In this document: in pieces, positions 25,651 through 34,147 of the stretch
How the letters are laid out: the number at the start of each line of letters is the position of its first letter
Numbering within the stretch: the stretch's first letter is position 1
Assembly: GCA_018711275.1 (NCBI GenBank)
Contig: DVIN01000041.1
Location: 1-56,055 of the forward strand
Source: Candidatus Pullilachnospira intestinigallinarum
GTDB lineage: Bacteria; Bacillota; Clostridia; Lachnospirales; Lachnospiraceae
DNA length: 56,055 nucleotides
Direction of reading: 5' to 3'
Translations under genes and position numbers: made by a program
Notes under the pieces: model-generated
What the model was told of the DNA's origin: nothing
The model's database searches: none
Seen by the model: only the letters and a program-made list of their open reading frames with translations

Positions 25651-27465
25651 ATGAGCAATGAATGGAACTGGAACGATCCCGAAAAACATTCGGACGGTCC
25701 GGCAGAAGATAAAGGATCCGTCGGCGAAGCGGCTGACGGAGGGCAGGAAAAAGCGGATGTTGGCGGGGAAGCCGCAGCTGCCCGGGAAGGTAGTTTCGAT
25801 ACGGCGGAAGAACCGGCGGATACACAGAACATGGCTGCGGAGAAGAAGGCGGAAGGGCAGGATGGCGACAGCGCGCAGCGTCAGGAGGACGGCGCGGAAA
25901 CGTATCACTGGGTGAATCCGCGGATGCGGAAACCTGGCGGCAGTGAAAGCAATACCTATACGGCCAGCGATTACAGGGAGGATGTGGGAGGAAAGTCCGA
26001 TTCCGCTTCCTCTTTTGGCGATAGACAGACAGAGCGGGAACAGGGATCGCAGGCGCAGACCGGATCTTCCCGGGATACGGGGCACGGATGGCAGCCGCAA
26101 AACGGATACACGCAGAATACCGGTACCGGCCAGAAGACATGGAATTCCGGTGTTTCCCCTACCGGGCAGCGCCGTTACGGGACTTATCAGATGGGACAGG
26201 AGCATCCGCCGGCAAAGAAAAAGGAAAAACATCCCATGGGATACGGCAGGAAATTTTTGCTTACGGCCGGGTTGGCGGTGGTTTTCGGTGTGGTTGCCGG
26301 AGGTATCATGTTCGGAGTGAATTATCTGGGGAATGAGCTGACAGGGGCAAACCGTCAGGTGGAGGTGCCTTCCACCGCCACTGCAGATCAGGCACAGGAT
26401 TCTTCCGCCGGTGCGGATACCACATCCCTGCCGGCAGGAACCTTTTCCGTGGCACAGGTGGCGGAAAATGCCATGCCGTCTGTGGTCTCCATCACCAATG
26501 CCAGTGTGCAGACCGTGCAGGATTTTTTTGGAGGCGTTCAGGAATATCCCATTCAGAGTGCGGGGTCGGGAATTATCGTGGGACAGAATGACGAGGAGCT
26601 TTTGATCGCCACCAATAATCATGTGGTGGAAGGCGCGCAGACGCTGACCGTTTCCTTCAGCGATGCTTCCTCCTATGAAGCGCAGATCAAGGGAAATGAC
26701 GCGGGAAATGATCTGGCCGTGATCGCTGTGAAGATCAGCGATCTTTCTTCCGAGACTCTGTCCGCCATCAAGGTGATCAGCCTGGGGGATTCGGATTCTC
26801 TGGTAATCGGCGAACAGGTGGTGGCCATCGGAAACGCGCTGGGATATGGCCAGTCGGTGACCTCCGGATGGGTCAGCGCGCTGAACCGTGATATGACCGA
26901 TGAGGATGGAAACGTTTCCGAGGATCTGATTCAGACGGATGCGGCCATCAATCCGGGAAACAGCGGCGGAGCGCTGCTGAATATGAACGGAGAACTTATC
27001 GGCATCAATGTGGCCAAAAGCTCCGGCAATGCGGTGGAAGGAATGGGATACGCCATTCCCATCGCCAAGGCGGAACCTGTTCTGGACAGCCTGATGAGCC
27101 GGGAAACCCGGTTTAAGGTAGATGAAGAACAGGCTGCTTATATCGGCGTCACCTGCCTGAATGTGGACTCCGGCGTCACCGAGATGTACGGAATTCCGGA
27201 GGGCGCTTTTGTGGACAGCGTGGAAGAAGGCGGTCCTGCTCAGCAGGCCGGTATTCAGGCAAATGATGTAATTACCGAGTTTGACGGCATTCCCATCGCC
27301 GGCAGTCAGGAGCTGGTGGACCGGCTGGAGTATTATGAGGCCGGAGAAACGGTGGATGTGGTTTATGCCAGAGCGGAAAACGGCCAGTATCAGGAACATA
27401 CGGTTTCTGTCACTCTGGGGAGAAGAAGCGAGATGACCCAGGAAGATCCTGCCGCCAACCGGTAG
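25651..27465 (+). CDS. Membrane-anchored HtrA/DegP-like serine protease with PDZ domain
   Basis: This surface quality-control protease has 604 aa. The first 195 residues are a low-complexity acidic and polar cytoplasmic segment rich in E, G, Q and S. A membrane helix follows at about 205-228 (FLLTAGLAVVFGVVAGGI), then a linker and a trypsin-like domain. The catalytic triad is visible as His in TNNHVVEGA, Asp in GNDLAVIAV and Ser in NPGNSGGALL. One PDZ domain (about 490-590, GAFVDSVEEGGPAQQAG) closes the protein. AAAGGAAAGAGAGGG precedes ATG 25651, and an earlier in-frame ATG at 25585 has no such site. The cytoplasmic tail is longer than in most Firmicute HtrA proteins and may take part in signalling (inference). 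Confidence 0.93.
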   Translation: MSNEWNWNDPEKHSDGPAEDKGSVGEAADGGQEKADVGGEAAAAREGSFDTAEEPADTQNMAAEKKAEGQDGDSAQRQEDGAETYHWVNPRMRKPGGSESNTYTASDYREDVGGKSDSASSFGDRQTEREQGSQAQTGSSRDTGHGWQPQNGYTQNTGTGQKTWNSGVSPTGQRRYGTYQMGQEHPPAKKKEKHPMGYGRKFLLTAGLAVVFGVVAGGIMFGVNYLGNELTGANRQVEVPSTATADQAQDSSAGADTTSLPAGTFSVAQVAENAMPSVVSITNASVQTVQDFFGGVQEYPIQSAGSGIIVGQNDEELLIATNNHVVEGAQTLTVSFSDASSYEAQIKGNDAGNDLAVIAVKISDLSSETLSAIKVISLGDSDSLVIGEQVVAIGNALGYGQSVTSGWVSALNRDMTDEDGNVSEDLIQTDAAINPGNSGGALLNMNGELIGINVAKSSGNAVEGMGYAIPIAKAEPVLDSLMSRETRFKVDEEQAAYIGVTCLNVDSGVTEMYGIPEGAFVDSVEEGGPAQQAGIQANDVITEFDGIPIAGSQELVDRLEYYEAGETVDVVYARAENGQYQEHTVSVTLGRRSEMTQEDPAANR

Positions 27466-27497
27466 AATCGATGGATATAAGGAACATGAGGACAGAG

Positions 27498-27526
27498 AAG
27501 GCTGAACAGAGCGTCAGCCTTTTTTG
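27498..27526 (+). terminator. Rho-independent terminator of htrA
   Basis: AAGGCTGA at 27498-27505 pairs with TCAGCCTT at 27514-27521 around an 8-nt loop and runs directly into TTTTTG. Confidence 0.8.
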
Positions 27527-27616
27527 TTTATAACGGCGTTTCCATAAAATAATAAGCCGCGCCGGGATTTTTGACCGTGGTAAGATTCCTTCAGAATTCG
27601 TTTATAAAAAGTTCAC

Positions 27617-27645
27617 TTGAGCATGATGCGTAATTGGTCTATAAT
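27617..27645 (+). promoter_or_regulatory. Promoter of clpX
   Basis: TTGAGC at 27617-27622 and a perfect TATAAT at 27640-27645 are 17 bp apart, 55 bp upstream of the clpX start. No CtsR- or CIRCE-type repeat is visible next to it. Confidence 0.65.
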
Positions 27646-27700
27646 GAAAAAATAAAAGAAGCATTTCCCGCAAAAAACGGGAAAAGAAAGGTTGAAGTAC

Positions 27701-29125
27701 ATGTCAGATGACAAAGAACTGAAAGAAAAGGAAACTTCCGGTGAGTCTTCGGGGAACGGAGATTCCGGGAAGGATGATGAATATGAAAAAGTCTGTTTTC
27801 TGTGCCGCAGGCCGGAGAGCAAGGCCGGTCCGATGATTACGCTTCCGCAGAACATTCATATCTGTATGGAATGTATGCAGAAGAGCTTTGACACCATGAA
27901 CAACAGCAACATCAACTACAATGATCTGATGAGCCACATACCGAATATGGGAATGGTGGACTTTTCCAGCCTCCCCAATCAGGTTCCCAAACGGCAGAGG
28001 ATTCGGAAGAAACAGAAGGAGGAGAAAAAAGCGCAGTTTACCCTGCGGGATGTTCCGCCGCCTCACCGGATCAAAGCCATGCTGGATGAGTATGTGATCG
28101 GGCAGGAACATGCCAAAAAGGTGATCTCCGTAGGCGTTTATAACCATTATAAACGGGCTCTGGCGGATCATGAGGACGGAGTGGAGATCGAGAAGTCCAA
28201 CATGCTGATGATCGGCCCCACAGGAAGCGGAAAAACATATATGGTACAGACCCTGGCGAAGCTTCTGAATGTTCCGCTGGCCATCACCGATGCCACTTCG
28301 CTGACAGAGGCCGGCTATATCGGAGACGATGTGGAGAGCGTGGTATCAAAGCTTCTGGCTGTGGCGGACAATGATGTGGAGAGAGCCGAGCACGGCATCA
28401 TTTTTATTGACGAGATTGACAAAATTGCCAAAAAGCGGAACACCAATCAACGGGATGTCAGCGGTGAGGCGGTTCAGCAGGGACTGCTGAAACTTCTGGA
28501 AGGCAGCCGCGTGGAGGTTCCGGTGGGAGCCAACAGCAAGAACGCCATGGTGCCCATGACTACCGTGGACACCAGCCATATTCTTTTTATCTGCGGAGGA
28601 GCTTTCCCGGATCTGGAGGATGTGATTAAGGAACGGCTGAATAAACAGTCTTCCATGGGCTTCCAGGCGGATCTGAAAGACAAATATGATGACGATAAGG
28701 ATCTTTTATCCAGGGTTACTGTGGAAGATCTCAGAAAATTCGGTATGGTTCCGGAGTTTTTGGGCCGTCTGCCGATCATCTTTACGCTGCAGGGACTTAC
28801 AAGAGATATGCTGGTGAAGATCCTGGAGGAACCCAAAAACGCCATTTTGAAACAGTACCGGAAGCTTCTGGCCATGGACGAGGTTAAGCTGGATTTCGAC
28901 AAAGGCGCGCTGGAGGCCATCGCGGACCAGGCTATGAAAAAGGATACGGGCGCCAGAGCGCTGCGGGCTATTCTGGAAGAGTACATGCTGGATATCATGT
29001 ATGAGATCCCCAAGGATGATTCCATCGGCGAGGTGGTGATCACCAGGGAATATGTGGAGCATACGGGTGGCCCCAGGATCATACTGCGGGGCCAGGAGCC
29101 CTATCTGCTGGAAAACGGAGAATGA
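27701..29125 (+). CDS. clpX: ClpX, AAA+ unfoldase of the ClpXP protease
   Basis: ClpX unfolds substrates and feeds them to ClpP. The 474-aa protein has a charged N-terminal extension (about 1-30) and a four-cysteine zinc finger (CFLCRRP, then CMECMQ). The AAA+ core has Walker A GPTGSGKT and Walker B IIFIDEIDKIAKK, with the FGMVPEFLGRLP and TGARALR blocks of ClpX. The ClpP-docking loop reads MGF instead of the usual IGF. Typical ClpX is about 420 aa; the N-terminus and the region between the zinc finger and the AAA domain are longer here. No clpP or tig is adjacent, so this may be a second ClpX paralogue. ATG 27701 has AAAGG upstream. Confidence 0.9.
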   Translation: MSDDKELKEKETSGESSGNGDSGKDDEYEKVCFLCRRPESKAGPMITLPQNIHICMECMQKSFDTMNNSNINYNDLMSHIPNMGMVDFSSLPNQVPKRQRIRKKQKEEKKAQFTLRDVPPPHRIKAMLDEYVIGQEHAKKVISVGVYNHYKRALADHEDGVEIEKSNMLMIGPTGSGKTYMVQTLAKLLNVPLAITDATSLTEAGYIGDDVESVVSKLLAVADNDVERAEHGIIFIDEIDKIAKKRNTNQRDVSGEAVQQGLLKLLEGSRVEVPVGANSKNAMVPMTTVDTSHILFICGGAFPDLEDVIKERLNKQSSMGFQADLKDKYDDDKDLLSRVTVEDLRKFGMVPEFLGRLPIIFTLQGLTRDMLVKILEEPKNAILKQYRKLLAMDEVKLDFDKGALEAIADQAMKKDTGARALRAILEEYMLDIMYEIPKDDSIGEVVITREYVEHTGGPRIILRGQEPYLLENGE

Positions 29126-29195
29126 ACGGCTCCAAATAGGGTGTTCCCTTCCGGAATACCTTTACTGCCATAGTAATGAAAGGAGGAGATTTGCT

Positions 29196-29786
29196 GTGGG
29201 AGATGATTTTTTCAATAATCTGAGACAGACACTCAGCGATACCGCGGAGGTGGTCGGAAAGAAGACAGAAGAACTGGTGGAGGTACAGAAACTGAGAAGC
29301 AGGATCCGTACCGCGCAGAGACAGGCGGAGCAGGATTACCGCAGGCTGGGCCACATGGTGTTTGAGCGCTTTGTGGAGGGAGAGGCCATGGATCTGGAAC
29401 TGTCGGAGGTGTGCGATCATCTGATTCAGGTCAGAAATCAGATTGCCGCTTTTGAGGAGGAACTGGCCAGAAAGAAAGGACAGTGTATCTGTCCGGCATG
29501 TGGAAAGGCAAATCCCACAACGGCAGCTTACTGTATGTACTGCGGCGCGGTGATGCCGGAACAGCAGGAGGAAGCGCCTGCCGCGGAGTGGACGCAGACC
29601 GCTGCGGATTCGGATCCCGCCGCCGGGGAGAATGCCGAAAAGGCTGCGGATGCAGAGAAAAAAGAAGAAAAAGATGCCGCGGAGGATGCGGTCGATTCCC
29701 CGGAAACGCAGGAGGATGCGGCGGATACAGTAGCGAAAGAGAAGGAGCAGAGCTTCGGACAGACAGATGAGGAAGAACAGAAGTAA
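29196..29786 (+). CDS. Zinc-ribbon protein with coiled coil and acidic tail
   Basis: I do not recognise a named family for this 196-aa protein. It has a helical, coiled-coil-like N-terminal half (about 10-95, LRSRIRTAQRQAEQDYRRLG). A zinc ribbon with CPACG and CMYCG cysteine pairs follows (about 98-125), then a long tail made mostly of A, E, D and K (about 130-196). No membrane helix or signal peptide is seen. GTG 29196 was chosen because AAAGGAGGAG at 29179-29188 is 7 nt upstream; the frame is open further back into clpX. It lies between clpX and the LspA-like gene. A regulatory or adaptor role is possible but not shown. Confidence 0.65.
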   Translation: MGDDFFNNLRQTLSDTAEVVGKKTEELVEVQKLRSRIRTAQRQAEQDYRRLGHMVFERFVEGEAMDLELSEVCDHLIQVRNQIAAFEEELARKKGQCICPACGKANPTTAAYCMYCGAVMPEQQEEAPAAEWTQTAADSDPAAGENAEKAADAEKKEEKDAAEDAVDSPETQEDAADTVAKEKEQSFGQTDEEEQK

Positions 29787-29799
29787 GAGGACGACAAAG

Positions 29800-30255
29800 A
29801 TGATCTGGACAGGAATAGGAGCGGGAGTCTTTCTGCTGGACAACAGAATCAAGGCCTGGGTGGAGAAAAATCTCAAGGATGATCTGGTGAAAGAAGTGGC
29901 GAAGGACCATATCCTGCTGCGGAAATTTCATAACCGGGGGATGGCCCTGGGAGCGGGGGAAAATTATCCGGAAGTGGTAAAGGGAGGAACCGCCCTTTTG
30001 TGGGCGGTGCTGGCTGTTTGTTATCTTCGCCTGCTGTCAGGAAAAGAGAGCGTCCTTGTGAAGCTGGGCGGAGCGCTGGCTCTGGGCGGAGGTGCCTGCA
30101 ATCTTATGGACCGTCTGCGCAGAGGCTATGTGACAGACTATTTCAGTTTCAACGTTCCGTGGAAAAAGCTTCGGGGGATAGTATTTAATCTTTCCGATCT
30201 GTTTATCGCCATCGGCGCCATTCTGGCGGCCATTGGGATGAGCAGACGGAAATAG
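29800..30255 (+). CDS. LspA-like signal peptidase II family protein
   Basis: This 151-aa polytopic membrane protein has the order of conserved blocks of lipoprotein signal peptidase. They are a first helix ending VFLLDNRIK (LDQxxK in LspA), HNRGMALGAG (NxGAAF in LspA), and GGACNLMDRLRRGYVTDYF with one catalytic Asp in VTD. FNLSDLFIAIGA carries the second catalytic Asp. Substitutions in the NxGAAF block make it a divergent member. An ATG at 29767 overlaps the previous gene; GAGG at 29788-29791 favours ATG 29800. The partner substrates would be lipoproteins such as the one at 46513. A hairpin follows at 30310-30357. Confidence 0.72.
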   Translation: MIWTGIGAGVFLLDNRIKAWVEKNLKDDLVKEVAKDHILLRKFHNRGMALGAGENYPEVVKGGTALLWAVLAVCYLRLLSGKESVLVKLGGALALGGGACNLMDRLRRGYVTDYFSFNVPWKKLRGIVFNLSDLFIAIGAILAAIGMSRRK

Positions 30256-30309
30256 CGAAGGATGACGGCGGTTATGGCAGGAATGTCAGCGCTGCCGCGG
30301 ATACAGAGG

Positions 30310-30357
30310 AGAGCATTCGAACGGTCCCGGATTTTGGCGGCAGTTCGGATGCTCTTT
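30310..30357 (+). terminator. Hairpin terminator after the LspA-like gene
   Basis: A 13-bp stem pairs 30310-30322 (AGAGCATTCGAAC) with 30343-30355 (GTTCGGATGCTCT, one G-T wobble) around a 20-nt loop, followed by a short T-run. Confidence 0.55.
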
Positions 30358-30442
30358 GCGGATATCCGGCTGCGGAAGGCGGGCGTATCAGCCGTTTTCG
30401 CGGGAAAATATAGTTAGATCACAGGAGGAAATCAGAAGCGTT

Positions 30443-31282
30443 ATGGGACAGGAAAAATTATTCGGTTGTTATGAGAGTATCCGGGAGCGGATTCCTTTCC
30501 GGCCGCGGCTGGCATTGGTGCTGGGATCCGGGCTGGGAGAGTATGCGGACTCGGTGCGGGTGGAGGGGGTGATCCCTTATGAGGAGATTGCGGATTTCCC
30601 GAGATCCACCGTAGAAGGCCATAAAGGGCAGTTTGTATTTGCTCATATCGGGCAGGTTCCGGTGGTGATGATGCAGGGAAGGGTTCACTATTATGAAGGA
30701 TATTCCATGGAAGAGGTGGTTCTTCCGGTGCGGCTGATGCACCTGATGGGGGCGGAGATTTTATTTCTCACCAATGCCGCGGGCGGGGTGAATCATCAGT
30801 TCCGGGCGGGGGATCTGATGATGATTACGGATCAGATTTCCTGCTTTGTTCCTTCGCCGCTGATCGGAGCCAATGATGACCGGCTGGGTCCCCGTTTCCC
30901 GGATATGAGCCGGATCTATGACCCGGATCTGCAGCAGGTGGTTCGCCAGGCGGGGGAAACGCTGGGGATTTCTCTGAAAGAGGGTGTTTACCTTCAGTTG
31001 ACGGGGCCGGCCTACGAGTCTCCGGCGGAGGTGCGCATGGTGCGGACGCTGGGGGCCGATGCGGTGGGTATGAGCACTGCCTGCGAGGCGGTGGCGGCCA
31101 ATCATATGGGAATGCGGATTCTGGGGATTTCTTTTATCTCCAATCTGGCCTGCGGCATGACCGATCAGCCCCTGTCGCATAAAGAGGTACAGGAGGCTGC
31201 CGATGCGGCGGCACCCAGATTCCGGAAGTTGGTGACGGAAGTGATCAGAAGAATCGGGGAGATGTCCCCCGCGCAGAATTGA
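30443..31282 (+). CDS. punA: Purine nucleoside phosphorylase
   Basis: This cytosolic enzyme cleaves purine ribo- and deoxyribonucleosides with phosphate in the salvage pathway. The 279-aa length and motifs fit the trimeric PNP/MTAP family: LVLGSGLGEYAD (phosphate loop), GHKGQFVFAHIG, QGRVHYYEGY, LTNAAGGVN, YLQLTGPAYESPAEVR, ADAVGMSTACEAVAA and SFISNLACGM. AGGAGGAA lies 12 nt before ATG 30443, a slightly long spacing; an earlier in-frame ATG at 30356 sits within the upstream hairpin and was rejected. No purine riboswitch is seen upstream. Confidence 0.95.
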   Translation: MGQEKLFGCYESIRERIPFRPRLALVLGSGLGEYADSVRVEGVIPYEEIADFPRSTVEGHKGQFVFAHIGQVPVVMMQGRVHYYEGYSMEEVVLPVRLMHLMGAEILFLTNAAGGVNHQFRAGDLMMITDQISCFVPSPLIGANDDRLGPRFPDMSRIYDPDLQQVVRQAGETLGISLKEGVYLQLTGPAYESPAEVRMVRTLGADAVGMSTACEAVAANHMGMRILGISFISNLACGMTDQPLSHKEVQEAADAAAPRFRKLVTEVIRRIGEMSPAQN

Positions 31283-31342
31283 CGGGGCGGTGGACGGACA
31301 GCAGAAAAAGTCATAATAACGTAAAAACAGAAAAGAAAAGTA

Positions 31343-31372
31343 TTGGAATTTTTTCCCGCTTCGGTTTATCAT
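31343..31372 (+). promoter_or_regulatory. Promoter of malL with nearby inverted repeat
   Basis: TTGGAA at 31343-31348 and TATCAT at 31367-31372 are 18 bp apart. A short perfect inverted repeat, GTCCGG-ACCAT-CCGGAC at 31390-31406, lies just downstream and may be an operator. Confidence 0.4.
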
Positions 31373-31421
31373 GAAGAAAGAGAAAACACGTCCGGACCAT
31401 CCGGACGGAGAGGAGCGTATC

Positions 31422-33089
31422 ATGGAGAAAAAATGGTGGAAAGAAAGTGTAGTCTATCAGATTTATCCAAGAAGCTTTAAGGACAGCAACGGGGATGGAA
31501 TCGGTGATATCAACGGAATCACGGAGAAGATGGGATATCTTCAGGAACTGGGCGTGGATGTGATCTGGCTGTCGCCGGTATATCAGTCTCCCAACGATGA
31601 CAACGGGTACGATATCAGCGATTATCAGGCCATCATGAAAGAATTCGGAACCATGGAGGATTTTGACCGGATGCTGGCAGCAGCTCATGAGCATGGGCTG
31701 AAGCTGGTGATGGATCTGGTGGTGAACCATACCTCCGATGAGCATCCCTGGTTTGTGGAAAGCCGGAAATCATTGGACAACCCGTACCGGGATTATTATA
31801 TCTGGCGCCCGGGAAAGGATGGAAAGGAGCCCAACAACTGGGGATCCTGCTTCTCCGGCCCAGCCTGGAAATATGATCCCCAGACCGATATGTATTATCT
31901 GCATCTGTTTTCGGAAAAACAGCCGGATCTGAACTGGGACAACCCGAAGGTGCGCCAGGAAGTCTTTGACATGATGAACTGGTGGCTGGACAAGGGGGTG
32001 GACGGATTCCGTATGGATGTGATCAGCCTGATCTCCAAAAAGCCGGATCTGCCGGACGGCCCGGTGGGAATCAACGGTTACGCCAGCTTCAATGAGCCGG
32101 CCAACGGCCCCCATGTACATGAGTATCTGCAGGAAATGCGCGAAAAGGTGCTGAACCGAAAGGAAACCATCACTGTGGGCGAATGCTCCGGCGTGACCCT
32201 GGAGGAAGCGAAGAAGTACGCCTCCAGCGATGGAAAAGAACTGAATATGGTGTTCCAGTTTGAGCACATGGATGTGGATGCGGACGCCAATACCAAATGG
32301 ACCGACAAAAAGATGGATCTGCGGGATATGAAGGAAGTGCTGACCCGCTGGCAGAAGGGACTGGAGGATATTGCCTGGAACAGCCTGTTCTGGGAGAACC
32401 ACGATCAGCCCCGCTCGGTTTCCCGTTATGGAAATGACAGCCCCGAATATCGGGAGGTATCGGCCAAGATGCTGGCCACCTGTCTGCATATGATGCAGGG
32501 GACCCCTTATGTATACCAGGGAGAAGAGCTGGGTATGACCAACGTGCCGTTTACCTCCATCGATCAGTTCCGGGATCTGGACAGCATCAACGCTTACCGG
32601 GAACTGGTGGAGGAGCAGAAAGTGTTTACCCCGGAGGAGATGATGCGCTATCTGCGGTATAAGAGCCGTGACAACGCCAGAACCCCCTTCCAGTGGGATG
32701 ACAGCGAGAACGCCGGATTTACCACGGGAACACCCTGGATTATGGTGAATCCCAACTATAAGGAAATCAACGCGAAGGATCAGCTGGCGAGACCGGATTC
32801 CGTATTCCATTATTATCAGAAGCTGATCCGCCTGAGAAAAGAGCAGGAAGTGATTGTGTACGGAACGTACGATCTGCTGCTGCCGGATTCAAAGGAAATT
32901 TACGCCTATACCCGGACACTGGGCGAGGAGAAACTGCTGGTGGTCTGCAACTTCTATGAGCCGGAGGTAACTTTTGAACTGCCGGAAGAGTTCGCCGGTG
33001 GTACCTGCCTGATCAGCAACTATCCGGAAGTATCCCTGAAGCCGGAGATGAAGCTGAGACCCTATGAGGCGTTTGTGATTAAAAAATAA
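31422..33089 (+). CDS. malL: Oligo-1,6-glucosidase / alpha-glucosidase (GH13)
   Basis: This intracellular GH13 enzyme of 555 aa hydrolyses isomaltose-type and short alpha-glucosides. WWKESVVYQIYPRSFKDSNG, GDGIGDINGI and VVNHTSDEHPWF are typical of the oligo-1,6-glucosidase subfamily. The nucleophile Asp is in VDGFRMDVI, the acid/base Glu in TVGECSG, and the transition-state Asp in NHDQPR. No signal peptide is present. GAGGAG precedes ATG 31422, and an upstream in-frame ATG at 31371 overlaps the -10 region and was rejected. Whether it prefers alpha-1,6, sucrose or trehalose-phosphate bonds cannot be told, though the VVNH region favours 1,6-glucosidase. Confidence 0.93.
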   Translation: MEKKWWKESVVYQIYPRSFKDSNGDGIGDINGITEKMGYLQELGVDVIWLSPVYQSPNDDNGYDISDYQAIMKEFGTMEDFDRMLAAAHEHGLKLVMDLVVNHTSDEHPWFVESRKSLDNPYRDYYIWRPGKDGKEPNNWGSCFSGPAWKYDPQTDMYYLHLFSEKQPDLNWDNPKVRQEVFDMMNWWLDKGVDGFRMDVISLISKKPDLPDGPVGINGYASFNEPANGPHVHEYLQEMREKVLNRKETITVGECSGVTLEEAKKYASSDGKELNMVFQFEHMDVDADANTKWTDKKMDLRDMKEVLTRWQKGLEDIAWNSLFWENHDQPRSVSRYGNDSPEYREVSAKMLATCLHMMQGTPYVYQGEELGMTNVPFTSIDQFRDLDSINAYRELVEEQKVFTPEEMMRYLRYKSRDNARTPFQWDDSENAGFTTGTPWIMVNPNYKEINAKDQLARPDSVFHYYQKLIRLRKEQEVIVYGTYDLLLPDSKEIYAYTRTLGEEKLLVVCNFYEPEVTFELPEEFAGGTCLISNYPEVSLKPEMKLRPYEAFVIKK

Positions 33090-33149
33090 ACTGCGCCATT
33101 CAGACAGGAGACAATCATCCTGAATGAAGAAACGATTGGAAGGGGAGAG

Positions 33150-33190
33150 GCCGTCCGCAGATTATCATCGGATCTGCGGGCGGCATTTTC
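33150..33190 (+). terminator. Terminator of malL
   Basis: GCCGTCCGCAGAT at 33150-33162 pairs with ATCTGCGGGCGGC at 33172-33184 (one G-T wobble, 9-nt loop), followed by ATTTTCC. Confidence 0.65.
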
Positions 33191-33268
33191 CGCTGTGAGA
33201 GGGCAGGCATTCTGCGGATGAACGGCTGATGAAATAGAACTATATTTCGTGGAGCTTTTTATACACAG

Positions 33269-33298
33269 AAAAGTCCGGCCTCTGCAAAAAGGCCGGAC
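33269..33298 (-). terminator. Terminator of the first tRNA-Leu gene (minus strand)
   Basis: GTCCGGCC at 33273-33280 and GGCCGGAC at 33291-33298 form an 8-bp stem with a 10-nt loop. Read on the minus strand it is followed by TTTT (33272-33269). Confidence 0.65.
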
Positions 33299-33308
33299 AA
33301 AAAAAGAA

Positions 33309-33392
33309 TGCAGGAAGTGGGACTTGAACCCACACGATATTGCTACCACAGGCACCTGAAGCCTGCGCGTCTGCCAATTCCGCCATTCCTGC
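33309..33392 (-). tRNA. tRNA-Leu (anticodon CAG), copy 1
   Basis: On the minus strand this 84-nt gene has the acceptor arm GCAGGAA/TTCCTGC and an anticodon stem CAGGC/GCCTG with loop TTCAGGT, giving anticodon CAG. A long variable arm marks a class II tRNA, and the T arm is GTGGG/CCCAC with loop TTCAAGT. CCA is not encoded. It is almost identical to two further copies upstream on the same strand. Confidence 0.95.
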
Positions 33393-33440
33393 ATAATCAA
33401 TAACTATGAAGTTTTGCGCTGTATCTCAGCGACAAGAAAT

Positions 33441-33469
33441 ATTATATACGGTAAAAAAAGAAATGTCAA
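33441..33469 (-). promoter_or_regulatory. Promoter of tRNA-Leu copy 1
   Basis: On the minus strand a perfect TTGACA (plus 33464-33469), 17-bp spacer and a perfect TATAAT (plus 33441-33446) lie about 50 bp before the tRNA. Confidence 0.85.
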
Positions 33470-33682
33470 CAGTTTTTTGATAAATCCGACAAAAAATCGT
33501 GACGAAAAACATGACACCGCAGCCTTCCGGCTTTGCCGTTACAAAAATCACCCGGACGGATCAGTGGCCGTCTGGTGTTTGTCCATCCGTTGCATGCCGT
33601 GGAATGCAGGGCGTGGAAGCGGAAGGTGACAGAAAAGACGAAAGATGGGATGGCAGAGAATTGGCTGCGGATAAAAAAAGAG

Positions 33683-33766
33683 TGCAGGAAGTGGGACTTG
33701 AACCCACACGATATTGCTACCACAGGCACCTGAAGCCTGCGCGTCTGCCAATTCCGCCATTCCTGC
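33683..33766 (-). tRNA. tRNA-Leu (anticodon CAG), copy 2
   Basis: Same 84-nt sequence and fold as copy 1: class II tRNA with anticodon CAG, no encoded CCA. The gene ends in a T-run on the minus strand (plus 33673-33679). It starts 374 bp from copy 1 and is part of a tandem repeat that includes its promoter. Confidence 0.95.
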
Positions 33767-33816
33767 ACAATCAATAATTATGAAATTTTCTGCGCCGCAT
33801 CTCAGCGACAAAACAA

Positions 33817-33845
33817 ATTATATACTGTGAAGAAAGAAATGTCAA
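33817..33845 (-). promoter_or_regulatory. Promoter of tRNA-Leu copy 2
   Basis: On the minus strand perfect TTGACA (plus 33840-33845), 17-bp spacer and perfect TATAAT (plus 33817-33822). Confidence 0.85.
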
Positions 33846-33986
33846 CAGTTTTTTGAAAAATATATAAAATTTCGGCAGCTTGAGACAGGTTTTGTTCTGA
33901 GGAAAGCGTCTGTCTGCCTGAAATAAAGGATACGGGTGCTTTTGAGAAAGGCCGGTCTGCAGCCCTGCCTCCGGATAAAAAAAGAG

Positions 33987-34070
33987 TGCAGGAAGTGGGA
34001 CTTGAACCCACACGATATTGCTACCACAGGCACCTGAAGCCTGCGCGTCTGCCAATTCCGCCATTCCTGC
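33987..34070 (-). tRNA. tRNA-Leu (anticodon CAG), copy 3
   Basis: Same 84-nt sequence and fold as copies 1 and 2, anticodon CAG, no encoded CCA. It starts 304 bp from copy 2. The flanking AAAAAAAGAG (downstream) and TATGAAGTT/ATCTCAGCGAC (upstream) blocks are repeated in all three units. Confidence 0.95.
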
Positions 34071-34118
34071 ACAATCAATAACTATGAAGTTCTGCGCTGT
34101 ATCTCAGCGACGAATACT

Positions 34119-34147
34119 AATATACAGGATCAGGAAGAAAATGTCAA
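34119..34147 (-). promoter_or_regulatory. Promoter of tRNA-Leu copy 3
   Basis: On the minus strand TTGACA (plus 34142-34147), 17-bp spacer and TATATT (plus 34119-34124). Confidence 0.8.

Noticed and set aside
25522-27399. A 625-codon open frame on the minus strand opposite htrA
   Set aside because: It lies wholly antisense to a clear HtrA protease with an intact catalytic triad; the composition is that of a shadow frame and no ribosome binding site was found.
29052-29195. A longer N-terminus for the zinc-ribbon protein reaching into clpX
   Set aside because: GTG 29196 has a perfect AAAGGAGGAG site at the right distance and the extra residues are a shadow of clpX.
33466-34078. Short frames of about 70-100 codons that share the same WRNWQTRRL or MAELADAQAS beginning
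   Set aside because: They are translations of the tRNA-Leu genes and their flanks, a well-known source of false proteins.
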